64,000 nt of DNA from Maylandia zebra (GCF_041146795.1 NC_135170.1:7717033-7781032), one strand, 5' to 3'. Numbered from the stretch's first letter, positions 40,516 through 53,164 are shown. Notes: generated by a model from the letters alone, not told the origin. A program made the numbers and translations.

Positions 40516-40828
40516 TAGTGATGGGATGTACTGTGCCGAAGCTTTGGAGCATGTATCAAGAAATCCAGGAAGTTTTTTATAAAGCACATATCATGGCCTG
40601 TTTCTTTCAGGGTGAGTGATGTCACTGATCATGTCTGAGGCCTCGCTGTTATAGAAGGTGGTTCAAGTGTTACTGTTATAAGACACCCAAGAGGCCACTA
40701 TAAACAGCTGAAATGACAGCAAAGATTATGACCGGGGGGGGGTCTGAAGCCTCATGAAATTACACTTTTTCTGAACCAATTACACAGGAAACTTCACGAC
40801 TTCCTGTGGTGTCATCTGGTCATCACTA
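40516..40828. mobile_element. 313-bp hAT-like MITE (TAGTGATG ends)
   Basis: Begins TAGTGATGGGATGTAC and ends, inverted, TAGTGATGACCAGATG. Flanking octamers GATATCAT and GGTATTAT agree at six of eight positions, suggesting an old insertion. It shares terminal bases with the 35481 element but not the interior. Confidence 0.7.
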
Positions 40829-41079
40829 GGTATTATTGATGCATGGTGCATAAATGCAAGATGTTAAATAAGGAAACAGACACTTTCTAAATACATACTT
40901 ATGCTGAATGGTATTATTTTTGCTTACAGTAATATGGAGAAATTTTCACCTATGACACTGTGAGAAATCCTGGAGTCCTTTTTGACCACCTTATGTCCTT
41001 CAATGTGCACATTCAACACGTTGGCATATTAAACAAATATGTAGGACTGCCTTATAAATCAAGAATTGAATTCAAAATC

Positions 41080-41575
41080 CTTGTTCTTACATGCAAGATT
41101 TTGAATAATCAGGCCCTGTCCTAACTTAAAGATCTAATGCGCACCATATGACCCCAACAGAGCACTTTTCTTTCAGATTACAGACTTATTTTTAGTTTCT
41201 TGGGTGTTTAAAAGTATAAAGGGAGGCAGAGCTTTCAGCTTTCAGGAAGCTCTTCTGCAGTTTGGATTTGGGAGACAGACACCCTCTCTACTTTGAATAT
41301 TAGGCTTAAGACTTTTCCTTTTGTTACAGCTTAGGGCTGTATCAGGTGACCCTGGTGTCTTTTTTTCTGTCTCCCTCCTCTCACCCCCAACCGGTCGAGG
41401 CAAATGGCCGCCTCTCCCTGTGCCTGGCTCTGCTGGAGGTTTCCTCCTGTTAAAAGGGAGTTTTCCCTTCCCACTGTCACCAAATGCTTGCTCATGGGGG
41501 GTTGTCGGATTGTTGGGGTTTTCCTCTGTTTTATTGTAGTGTGTCCCACCATTAATTCAGTTCAGTTCAGTTTTA
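41080..41575 (+). repeat. dispersed teleost repeat, copy 1
   Basis: Contains CAGAGCACTTTTCTTTCAGA, TTTAAAAGTATAAAGGGAGG, GCTGGAGGTTTCCTCCTG, AAAAGGGAGTTTTCCCTTCC and GCTCATGGGGGG, the hallmark phrases of a very abundant fish non-LTR-derived repeat, here in plus orientation. The 5' end is indistinct. Confidence 0.75.
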
Positions 41576-42224
41576 TTTATTATGTCCTTTAACCTGTTCT
41601 ATGTTGTAATGAAGGTGTTTCCTTGCTTGCTGAGAGTAATTGAATTCTTTGTTTTAGGTAACAATGGATGCTTTTCTGGGCACATTTACCCTTAGTTAGC
41701 ACTCCTCACTTTAGGAAAACATTTGCCATACCATTAAGAACCATACCTATACGTGATAAGTCATACATATTTATTAATTATTTGTTGACTACTTTGATTA
41801 TTTATCATTCTTTTGTACAGCTACTCAGTGTATAATAGACAGATGCCATAAGACAAAGACATAATGTTAACCCTGGTCAAAACCAGTTTCTTTCAGGATG
41901 CTGACTCTGGAGATTATCTAAAACAAACAATCCCTGGCCATGCTCTTGGCAGAGATGAAATGCAAAAGCAGTGCTTCTGGATATCATGTTACATAATGGT
42001 AAAATGGTCCAATGAGGTTTAAATAGAACCTCCATTAATGGTAAAGGATGCAAAGGTAAGCCTAGTTACATCAGTGATGCATATCTCCTCGGATACCTGG
42101 CTAATAGAATTGGGTTAGAATTCGATGCAGAGTTTAAATACATCCCATGTGACCAGCCTTGTGGTTATAATGAGCTGCCTGTAAATAGATTTCTGGCAGC
42201 TTAGTAAAGAGTTTTGGGTGAAGA

Positions 42225-42350
42225 GTTTGGTCATTCAGGTGTGAGGCCCTGGGGCAGACCTAGGACAGGCTGGAGGGACTACATTCCTTTGTGGCTTGGG
42301 TATGCCCCACGATCCAGACCCGGAAAAGCAGCAGAAGATGGATGGATGAT
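42225..42350 (+). mobile_element. RTE/Rex3-like LINE 3' tail fragment
   Basis: GGCCCTGGGGCAGACCTAGG and CTGGAGGGACTACATT, then a GATGGATGGATGATGG tail, match the 3' end of the 24792-25609 element. About 125 bp remain. Confidence 0.75.
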
Positions 42351-42794
42351 GGATAAAGCTATTTTCACAAAAAAAGAAAAAAAAAGTGATCTAATGCAAA
42401 ATGGTACCAACAGCACAAACAAAAGATTTAGAGGACATAAGTAGTAATGGCAGTAACAGTAACTTGTGTATGGAGATTGACTCGCTTACAGAAACTGCAG
42501 TTTCTGGTATTTCTTTGCAGGCATCATTTTTCAACTCCAGAAGTTCCCACTTGGCTTGCACTAAGTAAACACAACGTAATAACGTTCCCTTCTGTATTCC
42601 TGTTATTATTTGAAAAGGAGAGTTTCTCTGACTGTTTCCTTTCTCTTTATATAGCTACATGTTTCTCCTGCAGAGTGCACCAGATATTGGAGACTTCAAA
42701 GAACCCAGGAGCTTTTCCATTCTACAGGTACAAGTAGTTCTTCTTTAGTCTTCTATCCCTGGTTCTCAGGATGAAGGTAAATGTATGCATTTTT

Positions 42795-43075
42795 CACAAG
42801 ATACCCCGAGGAACCTGGTTGAATGCCTTCTCCAAGTCAACATTGCACATTCCCAGCTCAGGCTCCTTCCCCACCAGTGAGGTTAAATTCTGTGTACTAC
42901 AAGCTTGTTTTGCAAACTGGATCAGGACCTGCACCTCTGAGTGCCACCCAATCCACTAAGCACTTAACCCCTTACGGCCACTTCTGTGGGTGGTGGACTC
43001 ACAGGAAGACGTTCCCATGTCGTGTTTTTGGCCCACCAGATGCTCGCCCTAGAGACTCTATCAGGAGGTTAGTGT
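42795..43075 (-). mobile_element. antisense LINE reverse-transcriptase fragment
   Basis: CCCGAGGAACCTGGTTGAAT then GCCTTCTCCAAGTC, and the later GTGGTGGACTCACAGGAAG and GCCCACCAGATGCTCGCCCT, are antisense phrases of an abundant fish LINE. The coding strand is minus. Large parts between the phrases are lost. Confidence 0.55.
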
Positions 43076-43439
43076 AAATCGACTGCAGTCTTGCCCTTCA
43101 CCTGGGATCAATCTGCCATGGAACAACATAGCTCCTGGGATCACTGGGAGACACAAACTCCTCCACTGCAATAAGATGGCAATTCATAGAAAGCTATGTG
43201 TTAAAATGTTGTCTACAGGAGAACTGAAAGCTTGGAGCAGACAGTACAAATAAGTTATAGTATAAATAAAAGGACTGTGAGCACTGAAATGTGCGTGTTA
43301 CGCTGGGCAAAAATGAACACTAACGTGCGTTACAATTTCTCTTGAATTAACTTGCCTTCCAGCTCTCATGTCCTATGAAGCATTTTTGTCGTTCTTAGCC
43401 CATAATCCAGTCTGAAAGAGCAGGACCGGAGTTAAAAGA

Positions 43440-43660
43440 GCTTGCTGATTTTAGGGTGAGGCTGCTCTCTTGGCTCTTGTACCAGTAACTCAGACCATGG
43501 TGAATCCTGGATGGGTTGCCAGTCTGTCACAGGGTTAACACAGAGAAACAGAATGACTGGCAAGCTATCAAGGACGCACCCTCCCTCCCTATGGCAGCCG
43601 GAATAGGCTCCACCCACCCTTCACCCACCTCGAACCTGAATTGAATAAGTGGAAGAGAGC
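43440..43660 (+). repeat. degenerate LINE-derived 3' sequence
   Basis: GCCGGAATAGGCTCCACCCA and CCTGAATTGAATAAGTGGAAG resemble the GGCTCCAGCC and GGATAAGCGGTTAAG tails that end several fish LINEs. Recognition is by similarity only. Confidence 0.4.
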
Positions 43661-45192
43661 GGAAGGACAAATAATATAAAGAGCCTGTTCATCTTTATAT
43701 CACAGTTCTTCTGTTGAGTATAAGAAAAATGGAAACAGCCATATAATGACTGTAGTTCCATCAGAAAACGACAACTGGTGGCTGCAAAAAGTATTTATAA
43801 AAGTCCTGACGTTTAAAATTTGGCTAAACTTATACAATTACCACATCTAGTGGCAAAACAATGAAGGTGCAGCTTTTAGTATTTGTTTTGAAGAAGAAGA
43901 ACAACTACTACTATTATTAAAATGAACATTTTAACAAACATTTAAAGCCTTTTAGAGGAAACATCTTGTCACAGGATAAACATCTAGAAACATATTAAAA
44001 TCTAAAATTAAAAATAGCAATACAAAACAGTGATGGGGTAAGCATGAAAACAAACAAAAAAGTAAAAAAGAAACCCCCCCAAAACAAATCCCCACAGTCA
44101 TATAAAAAGAAAACCAAAAGGAGGAGGTCTTCCTTAAAATATCATTGACTGTTGGACTAGGAAACAAATTAGTCTCAGACAGGCTAAGAAGAGTAAAAAT
44201 TGAAAAAATGTAAAGAAAAAAAAATGTAGCAATAGGAAGAATATAAATATATATGAAGTTTGGACAGACATAATTTCATTACACATTTCATTTCATTTCT
44301 CCCCATGTCCTTTAAAAAATATGTATTTAATTTTAATTATACTGAAAGATAATGTTCGTCATGTTTTATGACTGCAGTGCCAGTACTAACAACCAGATGT
44401 CGGCATTGTGAGGCTTCGCGTAAATGATCTCCAGCGTGAAAGCGAAACTTTTTGTTAGATATCACAAGCCGCAGTGATCCTTATTAACATTACAAATATA
44501 CAACAGCTGTTTACTCTTTGTGTGTTTGAATGTAGAAGTGAAAAACTGTAGTGACACATAAGTGAATGCGTGGGAAGCTCTGCTCTGAGGTAATAAAGTC
44601 AAGGAGAATGCTGAACACTAAATAACTGCAGGAACTGTTGAACACCACAGACTGCTGGTGTGTAAGAGCACTAGAGCATCAGCAGGGGATTTCAACACCA
44701 TAAAAGAACCCAAATGAAGTAATATAATACCTCTCTAAATGGTGTGGAAATACATAAATATAATGTCATTTGGTGAACACAATATGATATAATTTTAAAT
44801 ATGCAACCTGGCTACAGGAGAAAGATTTATTTCTATTCTGAATGTATTTATTTATTTATTTATTTTAATCTTCCGTCTGAAACATCGATCTTTCACTATT
44901 TTCTGCATTTTCTGTTACCAACTCATTCTATGCCAGAAAACCTACATCTCTAAATAAATTGCCTAAATTATTTGTTTTTCTGTTATTAATTTACCATTAT
45001 GTTATGCAATTACTGCACACACCTTTTCATTAGAATATATTTAAAAACAAGTATTTTAATTTTATAATTCATGATATTCATTTGAATATGAATGTTATTT
45101 TAATTATTAAAATAATGCTATTTTTAATATTTCAGGGTTACTTGTAATGAATATAAATATATATAAATAATATAAAAATATACAAATAAGAT

Positions 45193-45193
<1 letters not shown>

Positions 45194-45258
<65 letters not shown>
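45194..45258. repeat. (CA)n microsatellite
   Basis: About 32 CA units in an AT-rich stretch; open frames across it are artefacts of the repeat. Confidence 0.97.
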
Positions 45259-45262
<4 letters not shown>

Positions 45263-46081
45263 CTTTTACATGTGCTTGTACACATTATAATATAACAATA
45301 TTCAAGAGCAACTGACGCAAGTATGTCTTCAGTTCTTTTAAATTCATTTTTTTGCTGTACAAATATACAAAAATTAGAAGACGGACACATTTATTATTAT
45401 TATTATTATTATTGACAATGTTATGAAAGCAAAAACAGTAATTATAATTGTAATTATGTTTAAAAAATAAAATTGTATTCAACATTCTTGTGCACCACTC
45501 CAAACCTAATAAAAGGGACTAGTTTCCGTTAAATATTATTTTCAAGCAGCAGAGGGCGCAGTGCTGCAGTCCAGGATTTCAGGTCAAGGGACTGTAGGCA
45601 GATTTGTCTGATAAAATAAGATTAGATTTTCTGTTTCTGTCAATTAAAAAACAAAACAAAAAAGACCTTTCACCTACCTTCTTGGTGTGAGAAGTAGTCA
45701 ACTAATGAGTTACCTGTCTGTGTTCTGCCTCCTGCATGCTCTTGCTTCACATGAGAAAGAGCAAACTTGGGACAGTATCCTAGTCTGAATATCCTGACAG
45801 AGGTTGGAGTTGAAGAATGAAAACAGCTTAATGGACTTGCTTTTCTACTGTACATGAGCACTCAAAGCTCTTTATACAACTAGATAAGAATAGATACTGT
45901 GTATACTCCCCACATAGAGCCTATTTAATAGGATAAAAAAAGTAATACCAAGAATTAATAATTTAATAACAGTAAAATTAGACATAGGATTGACCTTCAC
46001 CGGCCTACATCATAAACCCAAGTTTCATGGAAACCAAAACTTCACTGCTGCTTTTCTTCAAATCTACCGCTTGGAATTCTT

Positions 46082-46111
46082 ACACACACACACACACACA
46101 CACGCACACAC

Positions 46112-46169
<58 letters not shown>

Positions 46170-46195
46170 GCGCGCACACACACGCACGCACACAC
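46082..46195. repeat. compound (CA)n/(CG) microsatellite
   Basis: About 55 CA units interrupted by CG steps, including CGCGCGC near 46168-46174, a mixed Z-DNA-prone alternating purine-pyrimidine tract. Confidence 0.96.
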
Positions 46196-48256
46196 TCAGC
46201 TGAACATATGCACCATCTAAAGAAATGATCAATATTAATGGTGAGTTAAACATCTAAACATCAGCTGCACCATCAGTTCACCGCAACACTTAACATGCTG
46301 TGCGAGCATGAGATAGAGAGAGTTGATACTGACTGGTGCAGTGGTGATATGAAGCAAATCTCAATAATCAACACTGTGAAATTCCTGAACCCCGACCCTG
46401 CAGCTGACTGCACATAATTTTTAGATGTAAGGTGGCAGCTGAAGGAACCATTTGTTTATCTATCATTCCTAAGAGACTACAGCATTGAATTGGCTATCAT
46501 GCAGGTCAACCTGTTATAACCCCTTAGCCACACTCAACCTTTAGAACATAATAAAGGTAAGGCACCACTTTACGAGCACACCGACACTACTTTTCCCATT
46601 AGGAAAAGTTTTTGTTTTATCCTGCATACTGGTCTATGTAAAAAGGCTAAGCAAAAGTGACAATATAAAAGTCAATTCTTAAGGGTGAAAAATAATTCAG
46701 ATACAAGCAGCCTTTGCTAGTTTAGTTTTTTTAGATAAGCAAACTAAAAGCAGCAATGGCAAAAACCCAAATGAGGAGCACACCAGTGAATACTAGTACT
46801 AGTACTGGTGACATGTGGACAAAACACAAAGATCATCTTATAAACAAGAGTAAAAAGATATAAACACAATCAGTGACAAGCACAAGGGTGGAAAACAATT
46901 TGGAAAGACAAGGAAAGTAATACTTAAAAAAAAAACCAGGAAAAATACTTAAACATTCAAACCTAGCGTTAGTTTCTATGGACAAGAATCCAGGTGAAGG
47001 CTGAAATGGGAGTTATCTTTCAACGAGCTTTATTATTGCAGTCGATACATAAATTCTGAAATACATTAATACTTACATCTTTAAAATAAGCAAATATTTA
47101 ACCAAGACTCAATCTTAAAATATAGCTTCAGTTTTGTACTAAACTGATTTCCTGTCCTTGCACATAATTTTGCGCCTCTGACTTTTTAATCAAAGAATCT
47201 GATATTTTGTAATGCTCATAAGTGGAAAAGCTTGATCCATGTATATATAAACGTAACAGTTTTGCTTTTAGGCTTTCTCTGGGGCCTGTGTTTCTAGACC
47301 AGTCTTTATTTTTACATTTGTACTTGCAAAATCCAGTAAAAATATTGAATGCAGCTCTTTTGGAATGGCGTAAGCTCTGCAAGAGAAGATTCAGTACATA
47401 TGCATTTATCAAGCTTTGACAAGTGCAGAGATCAAAGAGGAGAGGAAACACAGGAAATACATGTGAAGATGAAAACACAGCAAGTGATGGGAGGATGAGA
47501 GATTTTCATCAGTGGCAAGCAGGCAGCTCAGTTTTCCTTCCAACCTTAAAATGACCTGAGAGTGGATGGATGGAGATACAGGAAAAAAACAGATAAGTAG
47601 AGAGTAGCTAATGGAATTGTAGAGAGAGAGAAAATGAACATACTCACACACACCGATTCCAATCTAGTGAAGACATTCATTGCTTTCAGAATGGCAGAGA
47701 AAAGAAGAAACCAAGTGTGTGTCTGTCTTTCAAATTACCATGACAAAACGCTTGCCACCATGTGTTTAGCTTTAGGAGAAGGTATTTTTGTTTGAGTGTG
47801 ACTTACTCAAATTCTTGCAGAAAGGGTAGTGAGGTCATTGAAAGGTTTTGGAAAGCAAAAGCTTTTTTTTTGCATGGTGCATGGTAGTTCTAGACATTAA
47901 ATAAAAAAGAAGTCAAACCAACCAAAGTCACATATATACGACAACAAACCTTCCGAGGTCTAAGTCATCAAAGGTGACGACCCTAACCCTAACACATTAA
48001 AACATTGATTATTACAGATATAATTATAATTACTTATTGTCAGCAGATTCCCATCCCATCTCCAGACAGCTGACAAGAACCCAGGTAAACAACAACAGCT
48101 GGTTATATGCTAATATTAATAAGATTAAGATGTTAGGCTCAAGCAGTGACTTATACAGAAAGGCAAACAAAGACAATCCCAAGTTTTCTTGCTGATGTAC
48201 TAAAGGAGTTATTAACAAACTTTTCCCACTCCATCTTCTCTACATAGAAGACTTAT

Positions 48257-48536
48257 ACTTCCCCATATTTACAGTTGCTTCCACAAACTGTGGACATTGA
48301 TGCAGGTGATTTGAATCTGAGCACAGTGCTATAAATAATCTCTGACTGCAATAGGATCTGCCTGTCTGTTATGTTTTCTCCCTCTAAATGTTGAAATATT
48401 TTAAAAATAATGAGCCTGGTTAGAATATGTAAGTAAGAAGGAAGTAGTAATATTTGTTAAAATGTAGATTGTAAAAGTAAAAAATTGTGAAAAAATATTT
48501 TGTAAATAAGGGTAAATATGTTAAGGCTTTAAATAA
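48257..48536. repeat. 280-bp repeat A, first copy
   Basis: Aligns without gaps to 50847-51126 with about six mismatches. It ends exactly where the L2 LINE begins. Confidence 0.95.
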
Positions 48537-50440
48537 TAATAATAGCAGATCCTCTACCCTCAGGAGGACAGTGAGGCTGCAACTCTAACTCTGAAAACAG
48601 AAGCTGTGAGATGGACCTTTAAAAAGGTAAATCCTCACAAAGCTCCAGGACCAGACGGCATCCCAGGCCGGCTACTCAGAGTGTGTGCAGACGAGCTGGC
48701 AGAGGTGTTCACCAACATCTTCAACCTCTCCCTGAGGCAGTCAGTGGTCCCCACGTCCCTCAAAGCATCCACCATCATTCCCGTTCCCAAAAAATCAGTG
48801 GTCTACTGTCTGAATGACTACCGTCCTGTTGCACTGACATCCGTCATCATGAAGTGCCTGGAGCGGCTGGTCAAAGGTCGTATCTGCTCCTCCCTCCCTG
48901 ACACACTGGACCCTCTTCAGTTTGCCTATCGGACAAACAGAGCCACAGAGGATGCCATCGCCCTGGCAACGCACACCACCCTCACTCACCTGGAGAAAGG
49001 GAATACATATGCAAGGATGCTCTTCATCGACTACAGCTCGGCATTTAACACCATCATCCCCTCAAAACTTGCCACGAAGCTCGTCGACCTTGGGCTGGGA
49101 ACACCGATCTGCAGATGGATTCTAAACTTCCTCACAAACAGGCCCCAAGTGGTGAGAGTTGGTAAGCACACCTGGTCCTGTGTTTAGGATCATCACTCAT
49201 CCTAAACACAGGTACGCCACAGGGTTGTGTGCTTAGCCCCCTCCTATATTCCCTGTTCACACACGACTGTGTTGCTAAACAAGAGTCCAACATCATCATC
49301 AAGTTTGCGGATGACACAACCATCATAGGCCTCATCACAGACAACGATGAGACGGCCTATAGAGAGGAGGTGATGGCGCTGTACGAGTGGTGCCTGGAAA
49401 ATAACCTGACTCTCAACATCAGCAAAACTAGAGAGATGATAGTGGACTACCGGAAACGACCAGTCAGAGAACACCAGCCCATCCACATCAACGGTGTCAA
49501 GGTCGAAAGGGTCAGCAGCTTCAAATTCCTTGGAGTCAACATCACTGAGGACTTCTCCTGGACCCTTCACACAGACACTGCTATCAGGAAAGCTCGCCAG
49601 CGGCTTTACTTCCTGAGGAGGCTGAGGAAGTTTAGCATGAATGCCAACATCACCTCAAATTTTTACAGATGTGCAATTGAGAGCTTGCTGACGAGCTGCA
49701 TCACAGTTTGGTACGGACGCTGCTCTGCCAGCAGCCGTAAATCACTACAGAGGGTGGTGAAGGCAGCAGAGCACATCACTGGCACGAGGCTTCCTGCCAT
49801 TCAGGACATTTATCTCCAGCGATGCCTCCGTAAAGCACACAGCATCATCAAGGACCACAGCCACCCAGCACATCAGCTCTTCTCCTTGTTACCATCTGGC
49901 AGACGTTACAGTAGCCTGTCTGCTTGGACTACAAGACTTAAAAACAGTTTTTACCACCAAGCCATAGAACACCTCAACCACAACACTTAAACACACACAA
50001 CACAGCACTCAGAAGCTACCCTGCAGCTTCACAAGTACTCTGTTTAATCTGCACTGGTCACTCCATTTTATTGTCATTGATATTTATATTTAAAAAAGTG
50101 CAATACTGTAATTTTCTGCTGCTCATTCCTGTGCAATATCCCATCTGCCCTCCCGTCATATTTCTTTTCAAGATTTTCTTATTTAATCACTAGTGTACAT
50201 ATATTTATATTTATAGATACATATATATTTAGTCATCTTTTCTCTTTTACCATGTCTCTCTAATATTTGGCTCCTTACTATTTTTCTATTTTCTTTAATA
50301 TTTTCTTTTCTTTTATTATATTTTCTCCTACTGTATCATGCTGCTGAGTGACTGCTGCTCGTCAAACACATTTCATTGCAATGTTGACCCTGTGCTAACT
50401 TGCATATGACAAATAAAACTGAAAACTGCAAACTGCAAAC
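48537..50440 (+). mobile_element. L2/CR1-type LINE with most of its reverse transcriptase
   Basis: A 5'-truncated non-LTR retrotransposon. Translated parts 48606-49187 and 49229-49990 show, in order, [62 protein letters not shown], the catalytic FADDTTI, and a C-terminal region ending near 49990. This order is the RT of the Jockey/CR1/L2 group. The frame is broken between the two parts by an insertion with an inverted copy. The 3' end is a GACAAATAAAACTGAAAACT tail with repeated CTGCAAA units. It interrupts a repeat whose uninterrupted twin lies at 50847-51153. Confidence 0.9.
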
Positions 50441-50470
50441 TAACAGTTATTCAACAGCAGACAAATTAGT
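50441..50470. repeat. repeat B, 30 bp, first copy
   Basis: Identical to 51124-51153; in the second copy it directly follows repeat A, in the first it is separated from A by the LINE. Confidence 0.9.
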
Positions 50471-50846
50471 GTTTTCGCTCTGCCCCAATCACACTGTCTT
50501 CCTTTCTTTATTGTCAGATCATCTGTAATATTCAGTGATTTCAGTCTGTTCAGTTCTCCCTGTTTTGTTCAGCTTTGTGAGTGTGTGTTTTGGAGACTTT
50601 TGGACTTTTTCAAGGACTCCGTATTCCACCAGAATAAAGTCTGATCTTTTGTTTATCCAGGTTGCTACAAAAGTCTGCATTGGGTCCCACCACAGGGTCT
50701 GTGTCACTCCTGTTGGCCTCTGACCAAGCCTCTTGTGTTGTCCTGCCACCTTTGCTGATGCCAAACACTATAGACAAGCTATTAATTAATATTAATTACA
50801 ATGAATGCCACAACCGCTTTCAGTCAAACACAGTGCATTACTGTGA

Positions 50847-51153
50847 ACTTCCCCATATTTACAGTTGCTTCCACAAACTGTGGACATTGATGCAGGTGAT
50901 TTGAATCTGAGCACAGTGCTATGAATAATCTCTGACTGCAATAGGATTTGCCTGTCTGTTATGTTTTCTCCCTCTAAATGTTGAAATATTTTCAAAGTAA
51001 TGAGCCTGCTTAGAATATGTAAGTAAGAAGGAAGTAGTAATATTTGTTAAAATGTAGATCGTAAAAGTAAAAAATTGTGAAAAAATATTTTGTAAATAAG
51101 GGTAAATATGTTAAGGCTTTAAATAACAGTTATTCAACAGCAGACAAATTAGT
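50847..51153. repeat. repeat A-B, uninterrupted second copy
   Basis: Direct repeat of 48257-48536 plus 50441-50470 without the LINE, about 98% identical. Confidence 0.93.
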
Positions 51154-52703
51154 TTTGTCTATCTAAAGCAGTCCTGGGAACATCTTCACTGGAAGTCCTT
51201 AGTTTAGCTTGTTTCTTGTGGTTGTAATTTTCAATTTTGGTGACTGATGTCAGCCTACCAACTACATACGTCCCTCCACACTACATCCTAACTGTCATCA
51301 TATCCTGCCAACCTACTAATCTCTGCACAGGGAGAGCAGTTAGTTCTTCACCACTTTACCTTCCTTTACTGAGATGAACCAGACAGAAGAAATACTGTTG
51401 ACTTCAGTAATGTTGGAATGGAAAACTCTGATTAAAGCTCCTCTAATCAAAATGGGATGATGCCAGCAAAAAAAAAAAAAAAAAACTTTGAAAAATTGGA
51501 GTCCTTAAAAGTTTGCAAGTGTTTGCTCTAAGCATCTGTTTTTTCAAAGTCATTTTTTATTAGCCTCAAGTCCCTCAAGTTTTGACAGTTAGGGAATGTA
51601 ACCATACACATCATACTCATACCACTGTCAATAATGGTGGTTTAGGGGTAATAATTTGGGCTTGTCTTGTAAACAGGACCTGAGCCCTTTGCAGTCACTG
51701 AGCTGACTATAAATTCCTCAGTATAGTAAAATATTTTAGAGTCAATGTGAGGTCATGTAACTGCTAAAACCAGACCAAAAATTGGGTCATGCAACAGGAC
51801 AATAATGTCAAGTGCACCAGCAAACAACAGAATGGCTGAAAATGTAAAAGCTCAAGATGCTCAATATTTTTTAAATGCCTTGGCAGGCTCCAAACGACAC
51901 ATATGCATAAATAATTCTCACAAACCTCAGTTAACTGAAGAAACTGTAAAGTAGTTAAGGCATAGTGAATTGAATGAAGTGATATCTTGATAGAAGATGC
52001 ATATGGGCAAAATGGTTGAACGACAGTTAATTAGAAATGTTAAATCTGCTAGTTTCTCAAACCAGGAAAAACTAAGCATGCCTGTTTAGCATGTGGCTAA
52101 ATTACAAATCATAATTTTATGTCTTCGCTAGTGACCTGGTTAAGAGGTTAATCTCAAAAGAACCTATTTGGTCTGTGGATTGTAAGTGGAGCCACTCTAC
52201 TGTCTCCTTCTCTTTCTATTATTTACACCTTTCCCTTCACAGTCACTCATTGAGCCGGAGCAACCAGAAGGTGCTCATTTGGTATATCTGCACACTCACA
52301 AGCACACATACACACTCCTTAATGCATGGCAGCATGCTGTGTCGCATGTCCCCAGGGTGTATGTGTGTGATGGAGAATAGGAAGAAAGTCATTGCCCTAC
52401 TGATGAACCCACTATGGTTCTCTTCTCTTCCATCACCTTCCCATGTGTGACATATGCAGTGCAATGATAGCAAGCCTGAAACCGTTCCTGTCCATCTTCA
52501 TTTCCAAAGCAACAGAACAAACTAAAGGAATTTACAGAATTAATGAATTAAACACCTTGTAGGAAGTGCACATGCACACTCACACACACACACCCCCACG
52601 CACCCACACACACCCCCACACCTTGGGGTCATCACTGATGACCTCATAGGTTTAAACCTGGCTAGCAATTAAACACACTACTTATGAGAAGCTAAATGCA
52701 TGC

Positions 52704-52759
52704 AAACACAGAGTTACTGAAATACCAACTATAGTTGGTATTTCAGTAACTCTGTGTTT
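52704..52759. repeat. 56-bp perfect palindrome
   Basis: Each arm (AAACACAGAGTTACTGAAAT onward) is the exact reverse complement of the other with no spacer; the centre is ACTATAGT. Confidence 0.95.
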
Positions 52760-52885
52760 AACAACAGTAACATACTGTTGCTAGTATGTTCAGTGTATAG
52801 TTATTAATTATGTAGTTATAGTTATTATTATTATATAGTTATTATATAGTTATTATATGGTTATTATATAGTTGTTAGTATGTTC

Positions 52886-52925
52886 AGTCTGGAAAGTGGT
52901 TTCTATAGAAACCACTTTTCAGACT
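52886..52925. repeat. 40-bp near-perfect palindrome
   Basis: Arms around CTATAG pair with one mismatch (AGTCTGGAAAGTGGTTTC against its complement). It lies about 130 bp from the 56-bp palindrome, separated by TATAGTTAT repeats. Confidence 0.92.
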
Positions 52926-53164
52926 TAAACCAACTATTGGATGAGGCTCTATAGAAGTGACACACAGAACCTACAAGCACTTTTGATTTTCTCATTAGCT
53001 ACATTGGGTAAGATGTTCACTCACCCAAATAACCTACCATGTATGTTAGGACCACAGGAGGAAGCCAGAATCCCATTGGGAAATCCATGCATCTATCTAG
53101 GATCTTTCAGTATGTAACCACTGCCAATATGCCACTCAGGGCAATCACACCAGGAAGTTATTTT

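Larger units (their letters stand above)
43661..48256. other. gene-free AT-rich stretch with microsatellites
   Basis: I see no exon, RNA gene or named element apart from the CA repeats listed separately and an ATT run at 45391-45411. Confidence 0.45.

Noticed and set aside
42771..43077. Open frames that looked like a short gene
   Set aside because: They are antisense to recognisable LINE phrases.
45124..45390. Cys-Val repeat open frame, and similar His-Thr frames at 46 and 56.8 kb
   Set aside because: Translations of CA microsatellites.
47970..47985. CCCTAACCCTAA, telomere-like motif
   Set aside because: Only two units; too short to mark an interstitial telomere.
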